Source: CAYWNK01 sp047639615 (GTDB taxonomy: Bacteria > Planctomycetota > UBA1135 > GCA-002686595). From it: DNA of 16,127 nt. The translations under genes and the position numbers were made by a program. Every line of letters begins with the position of its first letter. Position 1 is the first letter of the stretch. The stretch covers positions 1-16,127 of the forward strand of contig JBLIOL010000097.1 of the NCBI GenBank assembly GCA_047639615.1. The letters run 5' to 3'. Shown here one piece after another: positions 7,271-15,267 of this stretch. The notes under the pieces were generated by a model, which worked only from the letters and a program-made list of their open reading frames with translations, was not told the origin of the DNA and made no database searches.

Positions 7271-7276
7271 TAGGCT
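7271..7276 (+). promoter_or_regulatory. Putative extended -10 box TAGGCT, 6 nt before ATG 7283 (leaderless promoter)
   Basis: The box is preceded by TGG (TGn) and ends 6 nt before the sigma-factor ATG. Hexamer and spacing are the same as at 5954 and, on the minus strand, 5935. A nine-C run (7185-7193) lies about 90 bp upstream in the otherwise gene-free 192-bp spacer. Confidence 0.6.
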
Positions 7277-7282
7277 TGGGGC

Positions 7283-7846
7283 ATGGATCCGGAGTCAATC
7301 ACGGTGCTGTTGCGCCGTATCGAAGGCGGAGAGCATGCGGCCAAGGAGCAGTTGATCCACGAGGTGTATTCGGAGCTTCACGGCCTGGCTTGCCACTACC
7401 TCGCCAGTGAGCGGGCCGGACACACCCTGCAACCGACAGCGCTGGTCAACGAGATCTACATCAAGATCGTTCAGAGCGTGCCCGAGGCCAAACTCAGGGA
7501 CAAACAGCACCTCCTGCGGACCGCCGCAAAGGCCATGCGTAATCTCTTGATCGATCATGCCCGTGGGCGCAACAGCTTGAAGCGCGGCGGCAGCGCTCAG
7601 CGCGAGAGTCTCGATCACATTGTGGATTACTATGAGGAGCAAGGCATTGAGATCACGGCGCTGGACACCGCCCTCGAGCACCTCGGCGATATGGACCCGG
7701 AGCTCGCTCAAATCGTGGAGCTCAAGTTCTTTGGTGGACGCTCAAACAAGGAGACCGCTGAGGTACTGGGAGTCTCGGAGCGCACGGTCGAGCGCTCATG
7801 GAGCACGGGTCGAGCCTGGTTGAAGCAGCGCCTAGAATCGGAATGA
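7283..7846 (+). CDS. ECF-type RNA polymerase sigma factor (Sig-70_X6 / Sigma70_ECF type)
   Basis: 187 residues, normal for this sigma group. Region 2 is about 20-97 (VYSELHGLACHYLASER, LQPTALVNEIYIKI, then LRTAAKAMRNLLIDHARGR); region 4 is about 127-183 (DPELAQIVELKFFGGRSNKE and the helix-turn-helix VLGVSERTVERSW). The LQPTALVNE-type motif and the LLIDHARGR end of region 2 identify the planctomycete/acidobacterial group often found near Ser/Thr kinases. It directs RNA polymerase to a dedicated promoter set. There is no adjacent anti-sigma gene; the convergent kinase gene, 50 bp away, is the natural candidate partner, since some ECF groups are controlled by kinases rather than anti-sigma factors. 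ATG 7283 is the first start and fits the family; no SD is seen. Confidence 0.93.
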   Translation: MDPESITVLLRRIEGGEHAAKEQLIHEVYSELHGLACHYLASERAGHTLQPTALVNEIYIKIVQSVPEAKLRDKQHLLRTAAKAMRNLLIDHARGRNSLKRGGSAQRESLDHIVDYYEEQGIEITALDTALEHLGDMDPELAQIVELKFFGGRSNKETAEVLGVSERTVERSWSTGRAWLKQRLESE

Positions 7847-7860
7847 CCCACCGTCTGCCC

Positions 7861-7879
7861 CAGTCTTGGTAGGAGACTG
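7861..7879. terminator. Inverted repeat between convergent sigma and kinase genes (possible bidirectional terminator)
   Basis: CAGTCT at 7861-7866 pairs perfectly with AGACTG at 7874-7879 around a 7-nt loop, in the 50-bp gap between the two stops. There is no T-tract on either side. Position favours a terminator role; sequence support is modest. Confidence 0.35.
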
Positions 7880-7896
7880 CTGGATCGAGAACTGGA

Positions 7897-10590
7897 TCAT
7901 TGTCCGCCACCCCGACCGCTAGCGATCGCCTTGCGGGCCGCCTCGAGTCCACCCAGTCCATACTCGAGGGAGGGTGAATCCGCTCCCAACACCTCCGGCG
8001 CATTCTTCGCGAACTCCTCCCATAGGGGGAGCGACTCCGCGAATTGGCCTGTCTTGTGGCGCACATCAGCAGCTGTCAGGATCAACTGAAGGGTCTCGGG
8101 GTGCATGTCCCCGAGTACTCGTCGCGTGCCTTCCAAAGACTGATCCACCAGGTCACGTGCTTCCTCGTAGCGCCGAGCTTTCAGCAACATGAATCCCAGA
8201 TTCCCCATGGAACGCAGAGTGTCCGGGGATTCGTCCCCGTGCAGCTCGCGGCGCAGGTCCAAGTTGATCAGCAAAAGCTCCTCTGCTTCATCATTGCGCC
8301 CCACGGACTGGAACATCATCGCTAGGTTGTTGCGCGCACTCAAGGTGCGCTCATCCGCTTCCCCTACAACCTGCTCCAGGCCCTCAAGCCCGCGGAGCAG
8401 CTCCTCCTCGGCCATTTCCATGTTCGAGTCGTAGTAGGCCGCTGTCCCCAATCCCATGCGGGCATCCAAAGTAAGCGAGTGGAACTCGCCGAAATGCTCG
8501 GTGCATTCATCGACAGCTCTTTGGAAAACGACGAGGGCTGCCTTTGCATCACCGGTAGAGATCAGAACGTGCCCGAGAATCGCGCCGTAACGCTGCGTCT
8601 GATATCGACCAGGCCCGAGGTTCTCGCGGGTGGTATCCACCACATCTTGCATGGCGGCTAGCCCCTCGTCGGCGCGGCCCAGAGCAATCAGAATTCCCGA
8701 GCGCTCATTGGCGGAGGCAAGCGTGTCTGGGTGATCAACACCTAAGGAGTCCCGCTGATTCTTGTAGCATTCCTGCGCTAGCTCTAAGGCCTCCTCCATC
8801 TCGCCCATCTTGAACAGGAATAAGGCCCGGCGCATGCCCAAGGTCGCGACCACAGATGCGTCTTCACCAAAGACTTGCTGCCCGGTTTCGTGGGCTACTC
8901 GCAGATGGTTGTCCGCCTCCTCGTCCAAGTTGGCCGCGCTGAGCACGAAGCCTAGAATCGACCGGGCGACCACCGTTTCCTCATGCTCCTCCCCAAGCGT
9001 GCGGTCCAAGCCCAGGTAGGCGCCGCGCGCCATGGCGACCGCTTCGAGAGGATCCCCGTCCAAGGCGATGATGTTCTGGGCGATGAGCGCTCTGGCGCTG
9101 AACACCTCCTCCCCTTCGTCCTCGCCCATAGCGACCCGCAGCGCGAAGCTCTCTTCCAAGTGCTGGCGGGCCAGGGCGAATTCCCCGAGGCTCGAATAAA
9201 TGCGCCCAACCATGTCGAGCAGTGGTGCCCGAACCTCTGGCTGATCAGCAAAGGTCTCCGCACTCAGATCGAACACCCGCCCCAGCACGTCCACCACCCG
9301 AGTCTCTGGACCGTCGCTGTCCGGGGAGGCCGCGTACAAGGCGTGGCCCATGAACTCGTTGATGGCATCCGACTTGATCCGCTCTCCGTCGGCGATGGAG
9401 TAGATTGCGGAGACCCAGCCCAAAGCGCCCAACAGAACAACCAAGAGAGCGACCGCCGATGAGACCGCCAGCCGGTGTCGGCCCACAAACTTCTTGATGT
9501 GATATCCAGCGCTCAATGGTCCCGCATGCACAGGCTCCCCATTGAGGAAGCGCTTCAATTCCGTCCCCAATTCGATGGCGCTGGCGTAGCGCTGGCTCGG
9601 GTCCGGATCGAGGACGCGGCGCAGGACCCAATCGAGCTCCTGGGGCAGGTCGGAGCGCGGCAAGATTTGAAGGTCGCCCGCGAGCTTCGCGATCGCCTCC
9701 GTGATCGGCAAACCGGCGATGTCGAACGGCGCCTTGCCCGTGAGCAACCGATACAAGACAACACCCAGAGCATAGATCTCGGAACGAGTACTGCCCTCTG
9801 CGCCCCGCAGCTGCTCGGGACTCATGTAGCAGATAGTGCCGATCAGATCCCCCGTGCGAGTTAGAGCCGACTGCAATAACTCCGCGCCGTTGGTGGCCCT
9901 AGCGATGCCGAAGTCGATCAGTTTCAGCCGCCCATGCTTGTCCACCAACAGGTTCGATGGCTTCAAGTCCCGGTGCAACACACCACGACCGTGGGCGTAG
10001 TCCACCGCATCACACACCTGTAGGAAGAGTGTGATGCGCTGGGCTTGATCCAGTTCTTGTTCGTTCGCGTATTGGAGGAGATCCCGGGCCTCCTCCACAA
10101 ATTCCATGGCGATCCAAGGCTGGGGGGCCTTTTCATCACCCGCCACTCCGGAGGCATAGATCTGAGCGATACCCGGGTGCGAGAGGTGCGCGAGCATCTC
10201 TCCTTCATAGTGAAACCGCCGATGAGCAGATTCACTGGTGGCCCAATGACAGAGCAGAGTCTTTAGGGCCACGCGACGATTGAGCGATTCTTGAACCGCC
10301 TCGTAGACTGCGCCCATCCCGCCTTGGGCCAGCGCCCGCAAGACGCAAAAGTCCCCGATGTTCTGGCCCTCCGTGAGGGCCAATCCGAACGCAGGGGACG
10401 ACGACGCAGCGATGGGCGGTTGCATCCAATCTGTACAGGACGCGTGGGCAGCAAGCATGCGCTCAACCAGGTGCACCAGATCTCGATCGTCAGCCGCCTC
10501 CTGCTCAATGTAGGGGGTCCGATCCTCCAGGGGAATCTCGATCGCGACTTCAAAGACCCTGCGGGCCCGTGTCCATGCCTCAGAGTTCAA
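7897..10590 (-). CDS. Transmembrane Ser/Thr protein kinase with C-terminal TPR array
   Basis: 897 residues. An N-terminal helical segment (1-50, typical of planctomycete kinases) precedes the kinase domain at about 80-350. Motifs: LAQGGMGAVYEA (88-98, first loop Gly replaced), VALK with K110, HRDLKPSN with catalytic D208, DFG at 226-228, GTICYMSPEQ (251-260), and RSEIYALG, where the usual alpha-F Asp is Glu271. The key catalytic residues are present, so activity is likely. A membrane helix follows (about 373-396), then roughly ten repeats of about 42 residues of TPR/kinesin-light-chain type (400-880; for example LGVDHPDTLASANERSG). The topology suggests a cytosolic kinase and an extracytoplasmic TPR domain. 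The start is TTG 10590, with GGGAG 4 nt upstream; a stop lies 27 bp before it in frame and there is no in-frame ATG near. Likely upstream regulator of the convergent sigma factor, by context. Confidence 0.93.
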   Translation of the reverse strand: MNSEAWTRARRVFEVAIEIPLEDRTPYIEQEAADDRDLVHLVERMLAAHASCTDWMQPPIAASSSPAFGLALTEGQNIGDFCVLRALAQGGMGAVYEAVQESLNRRVALKTLLCHWATSESAHRRFHYEGEMLAHLSHPGIAQIYASGVAGDEKAPQPWIAMEFVEEARDLLQYANEQELDQAQRITLFLQVCDAVDYAHGRGVLHRDLKPSNLLVDKHGRLKLIDFGIARATNGAELLQSALTRTGDLIGTICYMSPEQLRGAEGSTRSEIYALGVVLYRLLTGKAPFDIAGLPITEAIAKLAGDLQILPRSDLPQELDWVLRRVLDPDPSQRYASAIELGTELKRFLNGEPVHAGPLSAGYHIKKFVGRHRLAVSSAVALLVVLLGALGWVSAIYSIADGERIKSDAINEFMGHALYAASPDSDGPETRVVDVLGRVFDLSAETFADQPEVRAPLLDMVGRIYSSLGEFALARQHLEESFALRVAMGEDEGEEVFSARALIAQNIIALDGDPLEAVAMARGAYLGLDRTLGEEHEETVVARSILGFVLSAANLDEEADNHLRVAHETGQQVFGEDASVVATLGMRRALFLFKMGEMEEALELAQECYKNQRDSLGVDHPDTLASANERSGILIALGRADEGLAAMQDVVDTTRENLGPGRYQTQRYGAILGHVLISTGDAKAALVVFQRAVDECTEHFGEFHSLTLDARMGLGTAAYYDSNMEMAEEELLRGLEGLEQVVGEADERTLSARNNLAMMFQSVGRNDEAEELLLINLDLRRELHGDESPDTLRSMGNLGFMLLKARRYEEARDLVDQSLEGTRRVLGDMHPETLQLILTAADVRHKTGQFAESLPLWEEFAKNAPEVLGADSPSLEYGLGGLEAARKAIASGRGGGQ

Positions 10591-10697
10591 GGGACTCCCT
10601 ACAACATCCAGGTGTCACCGAATGGGATGGGCCAGGGCCCGGGTTTCCCCGCGCCACAGTAAGGAGGGGCGAAATCGTGCTTGTCATGGGTTCGTTT

Positions 10698-10801
10698 GTC
10701 CGTTGGCGTATTACACGGACCTAGTCTAGCGAGGTCTGTTCATGTCATGAGTCGATTCGCCAATGGCTCGACTCGCTGATCGACAATGCACTCTAAGTGC
10801 A
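10698..10801. other. Cluster of five small inverted repeats (operators or structured RNA)
   Basis: Perfect arms occur at 10698-10703/10715-10720 (GTCCGT/ACGGAC), 10718-10722/10732-10736 (GACCT/AGGTC), 10740-10750 (TCATGTCATGA), 10749-10755/10768-10774 (GAGTCGA/TCGACTC) and 10787-10792/10796-10801 (TGCACT/AGTGCA). The first two share bases and exclude each other. No known RNA family is recognised. The cluster lies about 110-210 bp upstream of the kinase start. Confidence 0.35.
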
Positions 10802-11056
10802 GGCCCCGAGGGATCGGAACTGTGGGACATGAAGAGCCCCACACCCTGATGGCGCAGAAAGCCGCGCAAAGCCGACAACGGTCCTCAAAAATGCTCTCCA
10901 AACTGCAGGACGGGATGAGCTGTGACCCCCGGCGAGCCCCCTGGCCACTTTAGAAGTGAGCGCCCGATTAGCTCTGGGCCATTCGCTTAACCAGCGATGC
11001 TCGCCGCGCTTATGAGTGCGCAGCTAGGAAGAACGCCCCTCTGATCTTGAGCTGTC

Positions 11057-11075
11057 GGAAGATCTCGAATCTTCC
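11057..11075. other. Hairpin upstream of the collagen-like gene
   Basis: GGAAGAT (11057-11063) pairs perfectly with ATCTTCC (11069-11075) around CTCGA. It is flanked by CTGTCGG direct repeats (11052-11058, 11075-11081). There is no T-tract. It may be an operator or mRNA structure, 113 bp before the start codon. Confidence 0.35.
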
Positions 11076-11175
11076 TGTCGGGTCCGTCTGCCCGTCTGCG
11101 CTTGCAGGGGAGGGGGATCTCTTGAGTTCCCCAGAGTCCCGTTCCCCCAGATTCCAATCTAGGCACTCAAGCGAC

Positions 11176-11181
11176 TAGGCC
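11176..11181 (+). promoter_or_regulatory. Near-match TAGGCC box, 7 nt before ATG 11189
   Basis: TAGGCC ends 7 nt before the collagen-like start. It departs from the TAGGCT/6-nt pattern by one base and one position, so it is a weaker case. No SD is visible before this ATG. Confidence 0.35.
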
Positions 11182-11188
11182 ACAAGCC

Positions 11189-13336
11189 ATGCGAAATACT
11201 CTTCAGCTCTCCACATCAGTCACCCTCCTCGCCGCGGGATTACTGGCCTCCGGTGCCTCCGCAGGCCAGTCATCAATCCCCCAGTCGCCCCCAGCGTCAG
11301 AGGCGGAGCCGACAGAATCGCCGGCGGCGCCGGCCATCTATGGTGGCGCGCCTACAGTCTCCTGGAGGGACTTCGATCAGGACGGCCTGCAGGATGCACT
11401 CGTCCTTCAGCCGGGACAGGGGGCCCGCCTGCTCAAGGGCCTACCGGGCGGAACGCTAACGGACATCAGTGTGGCTTCTGGCCTATCAGTGATCCGTAGC
11501 AGCCACTCCGCCGTATGGGCGGACTTCGATCGAGATGGTCTCGAGGACCTGTTCTTCGTAAGTCTCACCGAAGGTGGATTCCTCATGCGCCAAGTGACGG
11601 CAGGCCGGTTCACCGACGTGACAGAGTCCTATGGCTTGCGATTCGGGAGTGCACTCTACGGATCCTCGTGGGTTGACTACGACGGCGATGGCCGACCGGA
11701 CCTTCACACGGTGGGCATGTTTGCCGACCGCCTGTTTAGGAACCAGCCGGGGAGATTCATCGAGGTCGACCTCGACCCTTCTGGTCTCTCGTTGACGACA
11801 CACGGATCCCATGGCATCACGATCACGCCCGGCGGAGGAATGAACTTCACCGGCCCGACGATCGCAACTCTCGCCAACGCACTCGTTGACCAGGGCGCCG
11901 CTGGACTTGAAGTGATGGCCTCCAGCGTCCCGACTCTCGGCATGCTCTACCCAATCGGTTCCGACTTCTACATCGACGCGACAACGGGCCGCATGGGGCT
12001 GGGGAACACGAATCCCACCCAGGCATTGGACGTTGCCGGCACCATCCGATCCCGCTCGGGCGGCGTGATGTTCCCGGACGGATCGCTTCAAGCGACGGCA
12101 ACTCTCACGGGGCCCCAGGGCCCGCAAGGGCCCACCGGAGACCAGGGACCCGATGGACCGCAGGGACCTACTGGAAACCAAGGGCCTGCAGGTGACACGG
12201 GACCCGCGGGTGACCAAGGACCTACCGGAGACACAGGACCCGCTGGCGCGCAGGGGCCGCAGGGTGACACGGGACCCGCTGGCGCGCAGGGGCCGCAGGG
12301 TGACACGGGACCCGCTGGCGCGCAGGGGCCGCAGGGTGACACGGGACCCGCTGGCGCGCAGGGGCCGCAGGGTGACACGGGACTCCAGGGTGATCCGGGC
12401 CCGACGGGGATGACTGGCCCCGCCGGTCCGCAGGGCCCCCAAGGTCCCGATGGAGCAACGGGCCCCCAGGGCCCGCAGGGTGCAACCGGGCCCCAGGGAC
12501 CTTCCGGAACATCGTCCTGGAACGATGCTACTGGCCAGGTCACCACCTCCGAAAATGTGGGCATTGGAACCACGAGTCCCGCCGAGGCCCTCCACGTCGT
12601 CGGCAACGTGCGCGGAACCGGGACCGTCTTCACCGGCTATGGCACTTCGACAACCCCCACGTACAAGTTTGGAGGCGGCTCCGAGTCGGCCGGATTCTCA
12701 AGTCCTGCGGGGGAGACCATCTCGATCTTGACCGATGCGACGGAGCGCGTGCGAGTTCACTCCAGTGGCGCAGTTTCTATCGGCAGCAGCATCGCTTCTG
12801 GACGCTTCTCCGTCCGGGAGGATGGCTCCGGGAACATCATGGCGGGGTACAACACAGGCGCCAGTCCGGTCTTCGAAGTCCGCAACAGCGGGCGTGTGGT
12901 AACCACGGCGGTTCAAATCACCGGTGGCGGCGACATCGTCGAGGGCTTCGAAAGCGAGGCGGAATGTGAACCGGGCACTGTGGTTTGCATCGATGCCAAG
13001 CATCCGGGGCAAGTGATCTCATCGGAAGCGAGCTATGACACCAAGGTTGCGGGTGTCGTCTCAGGCGCCGGAGGCGTGAACCACGGCCTGCGCCTTGGGC
13101 AAACGGGTGTCTTGGAAGGGGATGTCCTGATCGCCATGACCGGCCGCGTCTACGTCAAGTGCTCCTCCGAGAACGGTGCGATCAGCCCTGGAGACTTGCT
13201 GACCACTGCCGACCTCGCCGGGCATGCCATGCGTGCAACGGAAGTTAACCGAGCCTTTGGCTCCGTCATCGGCAAGGCCATGACCGGTCTCGAGTCAGGT
13301 ACTGGTCTAGTGCTCGTCCTGGTCAACCTTCAATAA
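11189..13336 (+). CDS. Exported collagen-like protein with FG-GAP-type N-terminus and tail-fibre-like repeats
   Basis: 715 residues. A signal peptide (about 1-25, LLASGASA before GQSS) is followed by three FG-GAP/VCBS-like repeats with calcium-loop motifs DFDQDGLQD, DFDRDGLED and DYDGDGRPD (about 60-180). A central segment leads to GLGNTNPTQALDVAGTIRS (about 270-288), then 45 uninterrupted Gly-X-Y triplets (308-442) without Lys or Arg. A second VGIGTTSPAEALHVVGNVRG motif (457-476) and a conserved-looking C-terminal domain close the protein (GGGDIVEGFE, YDTKVAGVVSGAGGV, GDLLTTADLAGHAMRA, SVIGKAMTGLESGTG). Paired IGTxxPxxAL motifs around a collagen stalk suggest a trimeric, fibre-like surface or secreted protein. 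It is first in a two-gene operon with a subtilase 11 bp downstream. The domain reading is secure; ligand and location outside the cell are inferred. Confidence 0.88.
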   Translation: MRNTLQLSTSVTLLAAGLLASGASAGQSSIPQSPPASEAEPTESPAAPAIYGGAPTVSWRDFDQDGLQDALVLQPGQGARLLKGLPGGTLTDISVASGLSVIRSSHSAVWADFDRDGLEDLFFVSLTEGGFLMRQVTAGRFTDVTESYGLRFGSALYGSSWVDYDGDGRPDLHTVGMFADRLFRNQPGRFIEVDLDPSGLSLTTHGSHGITITPGGGMNFTGPTIATLANALVDQGAAGLEVMASSVPTLGMLYPIGSDFYIDATTGRMGLGNTNPTQALDVAGTIRSRSGGVMFPDGSLQATATLTGPQGPQGPTGDQGPDGPQGPTGNQGPAGDTGPAGDQGPTGDTGPAGAQGPQGDTGPAGAQGPQGDTGPAGAQGPQGDTGPAGAQGPQGDTGLQGDPGPTGMTGPAGPQGPQGPDGATGPQGPQGATGPQGPSGTSSWNDATGQVTTSENVGIGTTSPAEALHVVGNVRGTGTVFTGYGTSTTPTYKFGGGSESAGFSSPAGETISILTDATERVRVHSSGAVSIGSSIASGRFSVREDGSGNIMAGYNTGASPVFEVRNSGRVVTTAVQITGGGDIVEGFESEAECEPGTVVCIDAKHPGQVISSEASYDTKVAGVVSGAGGVNHGLRLGQTGVLEGDVLIAMTGRVYVKCSSENGAISPGDLLTTADLAGHAMRATEVNRAFGSVIGKAMTGLESGTGLVLVLVNLQ
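12236..12379 (+). repeat. Four perfect 36-bp tandem repeats in the collagen stalk
   Basis: Four identical in-frame copies (12236-12271, 12272-12307, 12308-12343, 12344-12379) encode GPAGAQGPQGDT four times (residues 350-397). Identity at third codon positions points to recent duplication. Copy-number change would lengthen or shorten the stalk by 12 residues without frameshift. Confidence 0.95.
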
Positions 13337-13337
13337 C

Positions 13338-13343
13338 GGAGAG
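13338..13343 (+). promoter_or_regulatory. Ribosome binding site GGAGAG for the subtilase
   Basis: GGAGAG lies between the collagen-like stop (13336) and ATG 13348, 4 nt before the ATG. It contrasts with the SD-less starts of the genes carrying TAGGCT boxes. Confidence 0.65.
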
Positions 13344-13347
13344 CGCC

Positions 13348-15249
13348 ATGAAATCCCTACTACCCATACAAGTATCCGGAGTTCTGCTATCGATGTGCGC
13401 GCCAGCAGTTGCGCTAGCACAAGCGGAGGACCCTGTGGAACAGGCTGCTCAGGACTACACGTTGACGATCAACGCAGGTGACATGGATCAGCTGCTCGAC
13501 GCATCAGGCGTGCCTTCTGTTCCTGAGCAGTATCGCCTTGTTTCGAGTCTCTATCAGGCCGCGATCTTAGCGCAGACGATGGCGCCTGCGGTGGTTCGAG
13601 AATCGCTCGGCGAATCGTTCATGCCCCTGCGGAATGACGGCTTCTTCGAGGTGGAGATTGTGGCACCGCTGGGCGTGGATCCCCCGCCTGATGGATTCAT
13701 TCGTCAGTTTGGAGCGATTCCTAGCAGCCGCTGGGAAAACTACCTCGAGGTTCATGTGCCCATGGGACGCTTACTCGACATGGCGGCGGCCCTGCCACAA
13801 GGCTACCTGATTACCCGTGCGACAGCGGGCGAACCGGACGATGTAACGGGCGAAGGCCCCCAGCGCATCGGCTCTGACACATACCGTGATGGTGGCGCCG
13901 ATGGCACGGGAAAAACCATCGCCATCATCGACGGTGGCTATCAGAACTTGACAGCAACTAGAAACAACGGCGATGCGCCAACTCTGGCGAACACGACCCT
14001 CGTTAACTACACGCCGGGATCGTTCGAGGCGAGCGGTTTCCACGGCACTGGATGCGTGGAAGCGGCCTTCGATCATTGCCCGGGAGCAACTTGGCGCGTT
14101 TACAAGATCAACAGCGTTGCCGACTTGGGGCTCGCCGTCGCCGACGGCAATCTGAATGGCGTCGATGTCTTCAGCCACTCCATGAGTCGCTACAACCTCG
14201 GATGGAACGACAACGAGGGTGGAGCCTGCACTGCTGCCGTGGCCGCTGCCAATAGTGGCGCCTTGTTCTTTACCTCCGCTGGAAATCGGGCGGAGCACCA
14301 CTTCAAGGACACGCTTGACCCTTCTGCTGGAGATTGGAACCAATTCTCAGGCAGCGACGACGCGCTGGACATCACGCTGGACCCAAACGAGGGCTTCAAC
14401 TTCTCTCTATGTTGGGACCCGAGTGGTGGCACGCATAACCTCGACATGTACCTCTACAACTCGAGCCTGTCGACCATCCTGCGCAGCAGTACTTCGAGCG
14501 GGGAAACATATGAGAACTTCTCCTACACGAACACCAGTTCCAGCACGATTGTCGTGAAGCTGGCGATCAAGCGCGTGTCAGGAGGAACTCCGGTGTTCGA
14601 GGTTTTCGGGCATGGCTTGGGCGATTGGCAGTACGCGACAGCCGCGAGCTCGGTCACGTCTCCCAGTAACACTTCCAATCAGAACGTAATTTCGGTTGCG
14701 GCGGTGGATCAAGCCGACTTCGTGGTTGGATCTCCGGACTACGGAGTCCTGCAACCGTACAGCAGCCAAGGGCCCTCAAACTCTGGGATGATCGTCCCGG
14801 ATATCACGGGTCCGACCAATACGGCCGGCTTCACGTACACGACGTTCGGCGGAACAAGTAGCGCGACGCCGAATGCAGCGGGGGCGGCCTGCGCATTTTG
14901 GTCGTCGGTACCCGCTTGGACGAATTCCTCCGTGCGTTGGGTGCTCTTCCGCCACGGGATCAGCCTGGTTGATTGGGGCAGCACGGGGAACGACAACGTT
15001 TACGGCTGGGGCGGAGCAAATATCACGACCTATGCGCCAGGCACCGTGTGGCTCGCACGGGATTGGCTCAATACGTTGAACAACCCCAATTCGCCTTTCT
15101 ACACCCTTCCCGCGGCCTATAGCTTCACTCCGAACGGAGGGCGGATCCTGATCCTTGAGGGTGGGAACTATCCGGAACTGTTTCCCACGATGTCGTCGAA
15201 GATCATCACCATCGAAACGGTGGACGAACCCGCTGTAATTGGTTCATAG
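13348..15249 (+). CDS. Exported subtilisin-like serine protease (S8 family)
   Basis: 633 residues. Signal peptide 1-24 (ALA before QAED) and a probable pro-region (about 25-180) come first. Catalytic residues: Asp195 in TIAIIDGGY, His232 in GFHGTGCVEAAF, and Ser504 in GGTSSATPNAAGAA (usual form GTSMAxP); Asn313 in FTSAGNR is the oxyanion residue. About 120 residues between Asn313 and the later core (about 330-435) form a Ser/Thr-rich beta domain resembling pre-peptidase C-terminal (PPC) modules (FNFSLCWDPSGGTHNLDMYL). The C-terminus (GGRILILEGGNYPEL to the end) looks like a single beta-helix coil or attachment module. All catalytic residues are present, so it should be active outside the cytoplasm. 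It is co-transcribed with the collagen-like gene, which could be substrate or partner (inference). Confidence 0.92.
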   Translation: MKSLLPIQVSGVLLSMCAPAVALAQAEDPVEQAAQDYTLTINAGDMDQLLDASGVPSVPEQYRLVSSLYQAAILAQTMAPAVVRESLGESFMPLRNDGFFEVEIVAPLGVDPPPDGFIRQFGAIPSSRWENYLEVHVPMGRLLDMAAALPQGYLITRATAGEPDDVTGEGPQRIGSDTYRDGGADGTGKTIAIIDGGYQNLTATRNNGDAPTLANTTLVNYTPGSFEASGFHGTGCVEAAFDHCPGATWRVYKINSVADLGLAVADGNLNGVDVFSHSMSRYNLGWNDNEGGACTAAVAAANSGALFFTSAGNRAEHHFKDTLDPSAGDWNQFSGSDDALDITLDPNEGFNFSLCWDPSGGTHNLDMYLYNSSLSTILRSSTSSGETYENFSYTNTSSSTIVVKLAIKRVSGGTPVFEVFGHGLGDWQYATAASSVTSPSNTSNQNVISVAAVDQADFVVGSPDYGVLQPYSSQGPSNSGMIVPDITGPTNTAGFTYTTFGGTSSATPNAAGAACAFWSSVPAWTNSSVRWVLFRHGISLVDWGSTGNDNVYGWGGANITTYAPGTVWLARDWLNTLNNPNSPFYTLPAAYSFTPNGGRILILEGGNYPELFPTMSSKIITIETVDEPAVIGS

Positions 15250-15267
15250 AAAGGACTCAGCTCCACT

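Larger units (their letters stand above)
10591..11188. other. Large divergent intergenic region without a convincing gene
   Basis: 598 bp between the kinase (leftward) and the collagen-like operon (rightward). No coding region of convincing character was seen; the best small frame (10849-10953, 34 codons) has no SD. The left half holds a cluster of inverted repeats. Near the right end are a 7-bp-stem hairpin, a tandem duplicate of CCGTCTGC (11084-11099) and the probable promoter of the collagen-like gene. Confidence 0.6.

Noticed and set aside
10849..10953. 34-codon plus-strand frame in the kinase/collagen spacer
   Set aside because: No SD, no TAnnnT box at 6 nt, and codon use unlike the neighbouring genes; chance is the simpler explanation.
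12236..12379. 36-bp direct repeats as a possible CRISPR array
   Set aside because: Copies are contiguous with no spacers and encode in-frame Gly-X-Y triplets.
11486..12595. Long open frame (369 codons) on the minus strand opposite the collagen-like gene
   Set aside because: It is a shadow of the GC-rich, repeat-bearing plus-strand gene; its Arg/Ser-rich product has no domain, signal or SD support.
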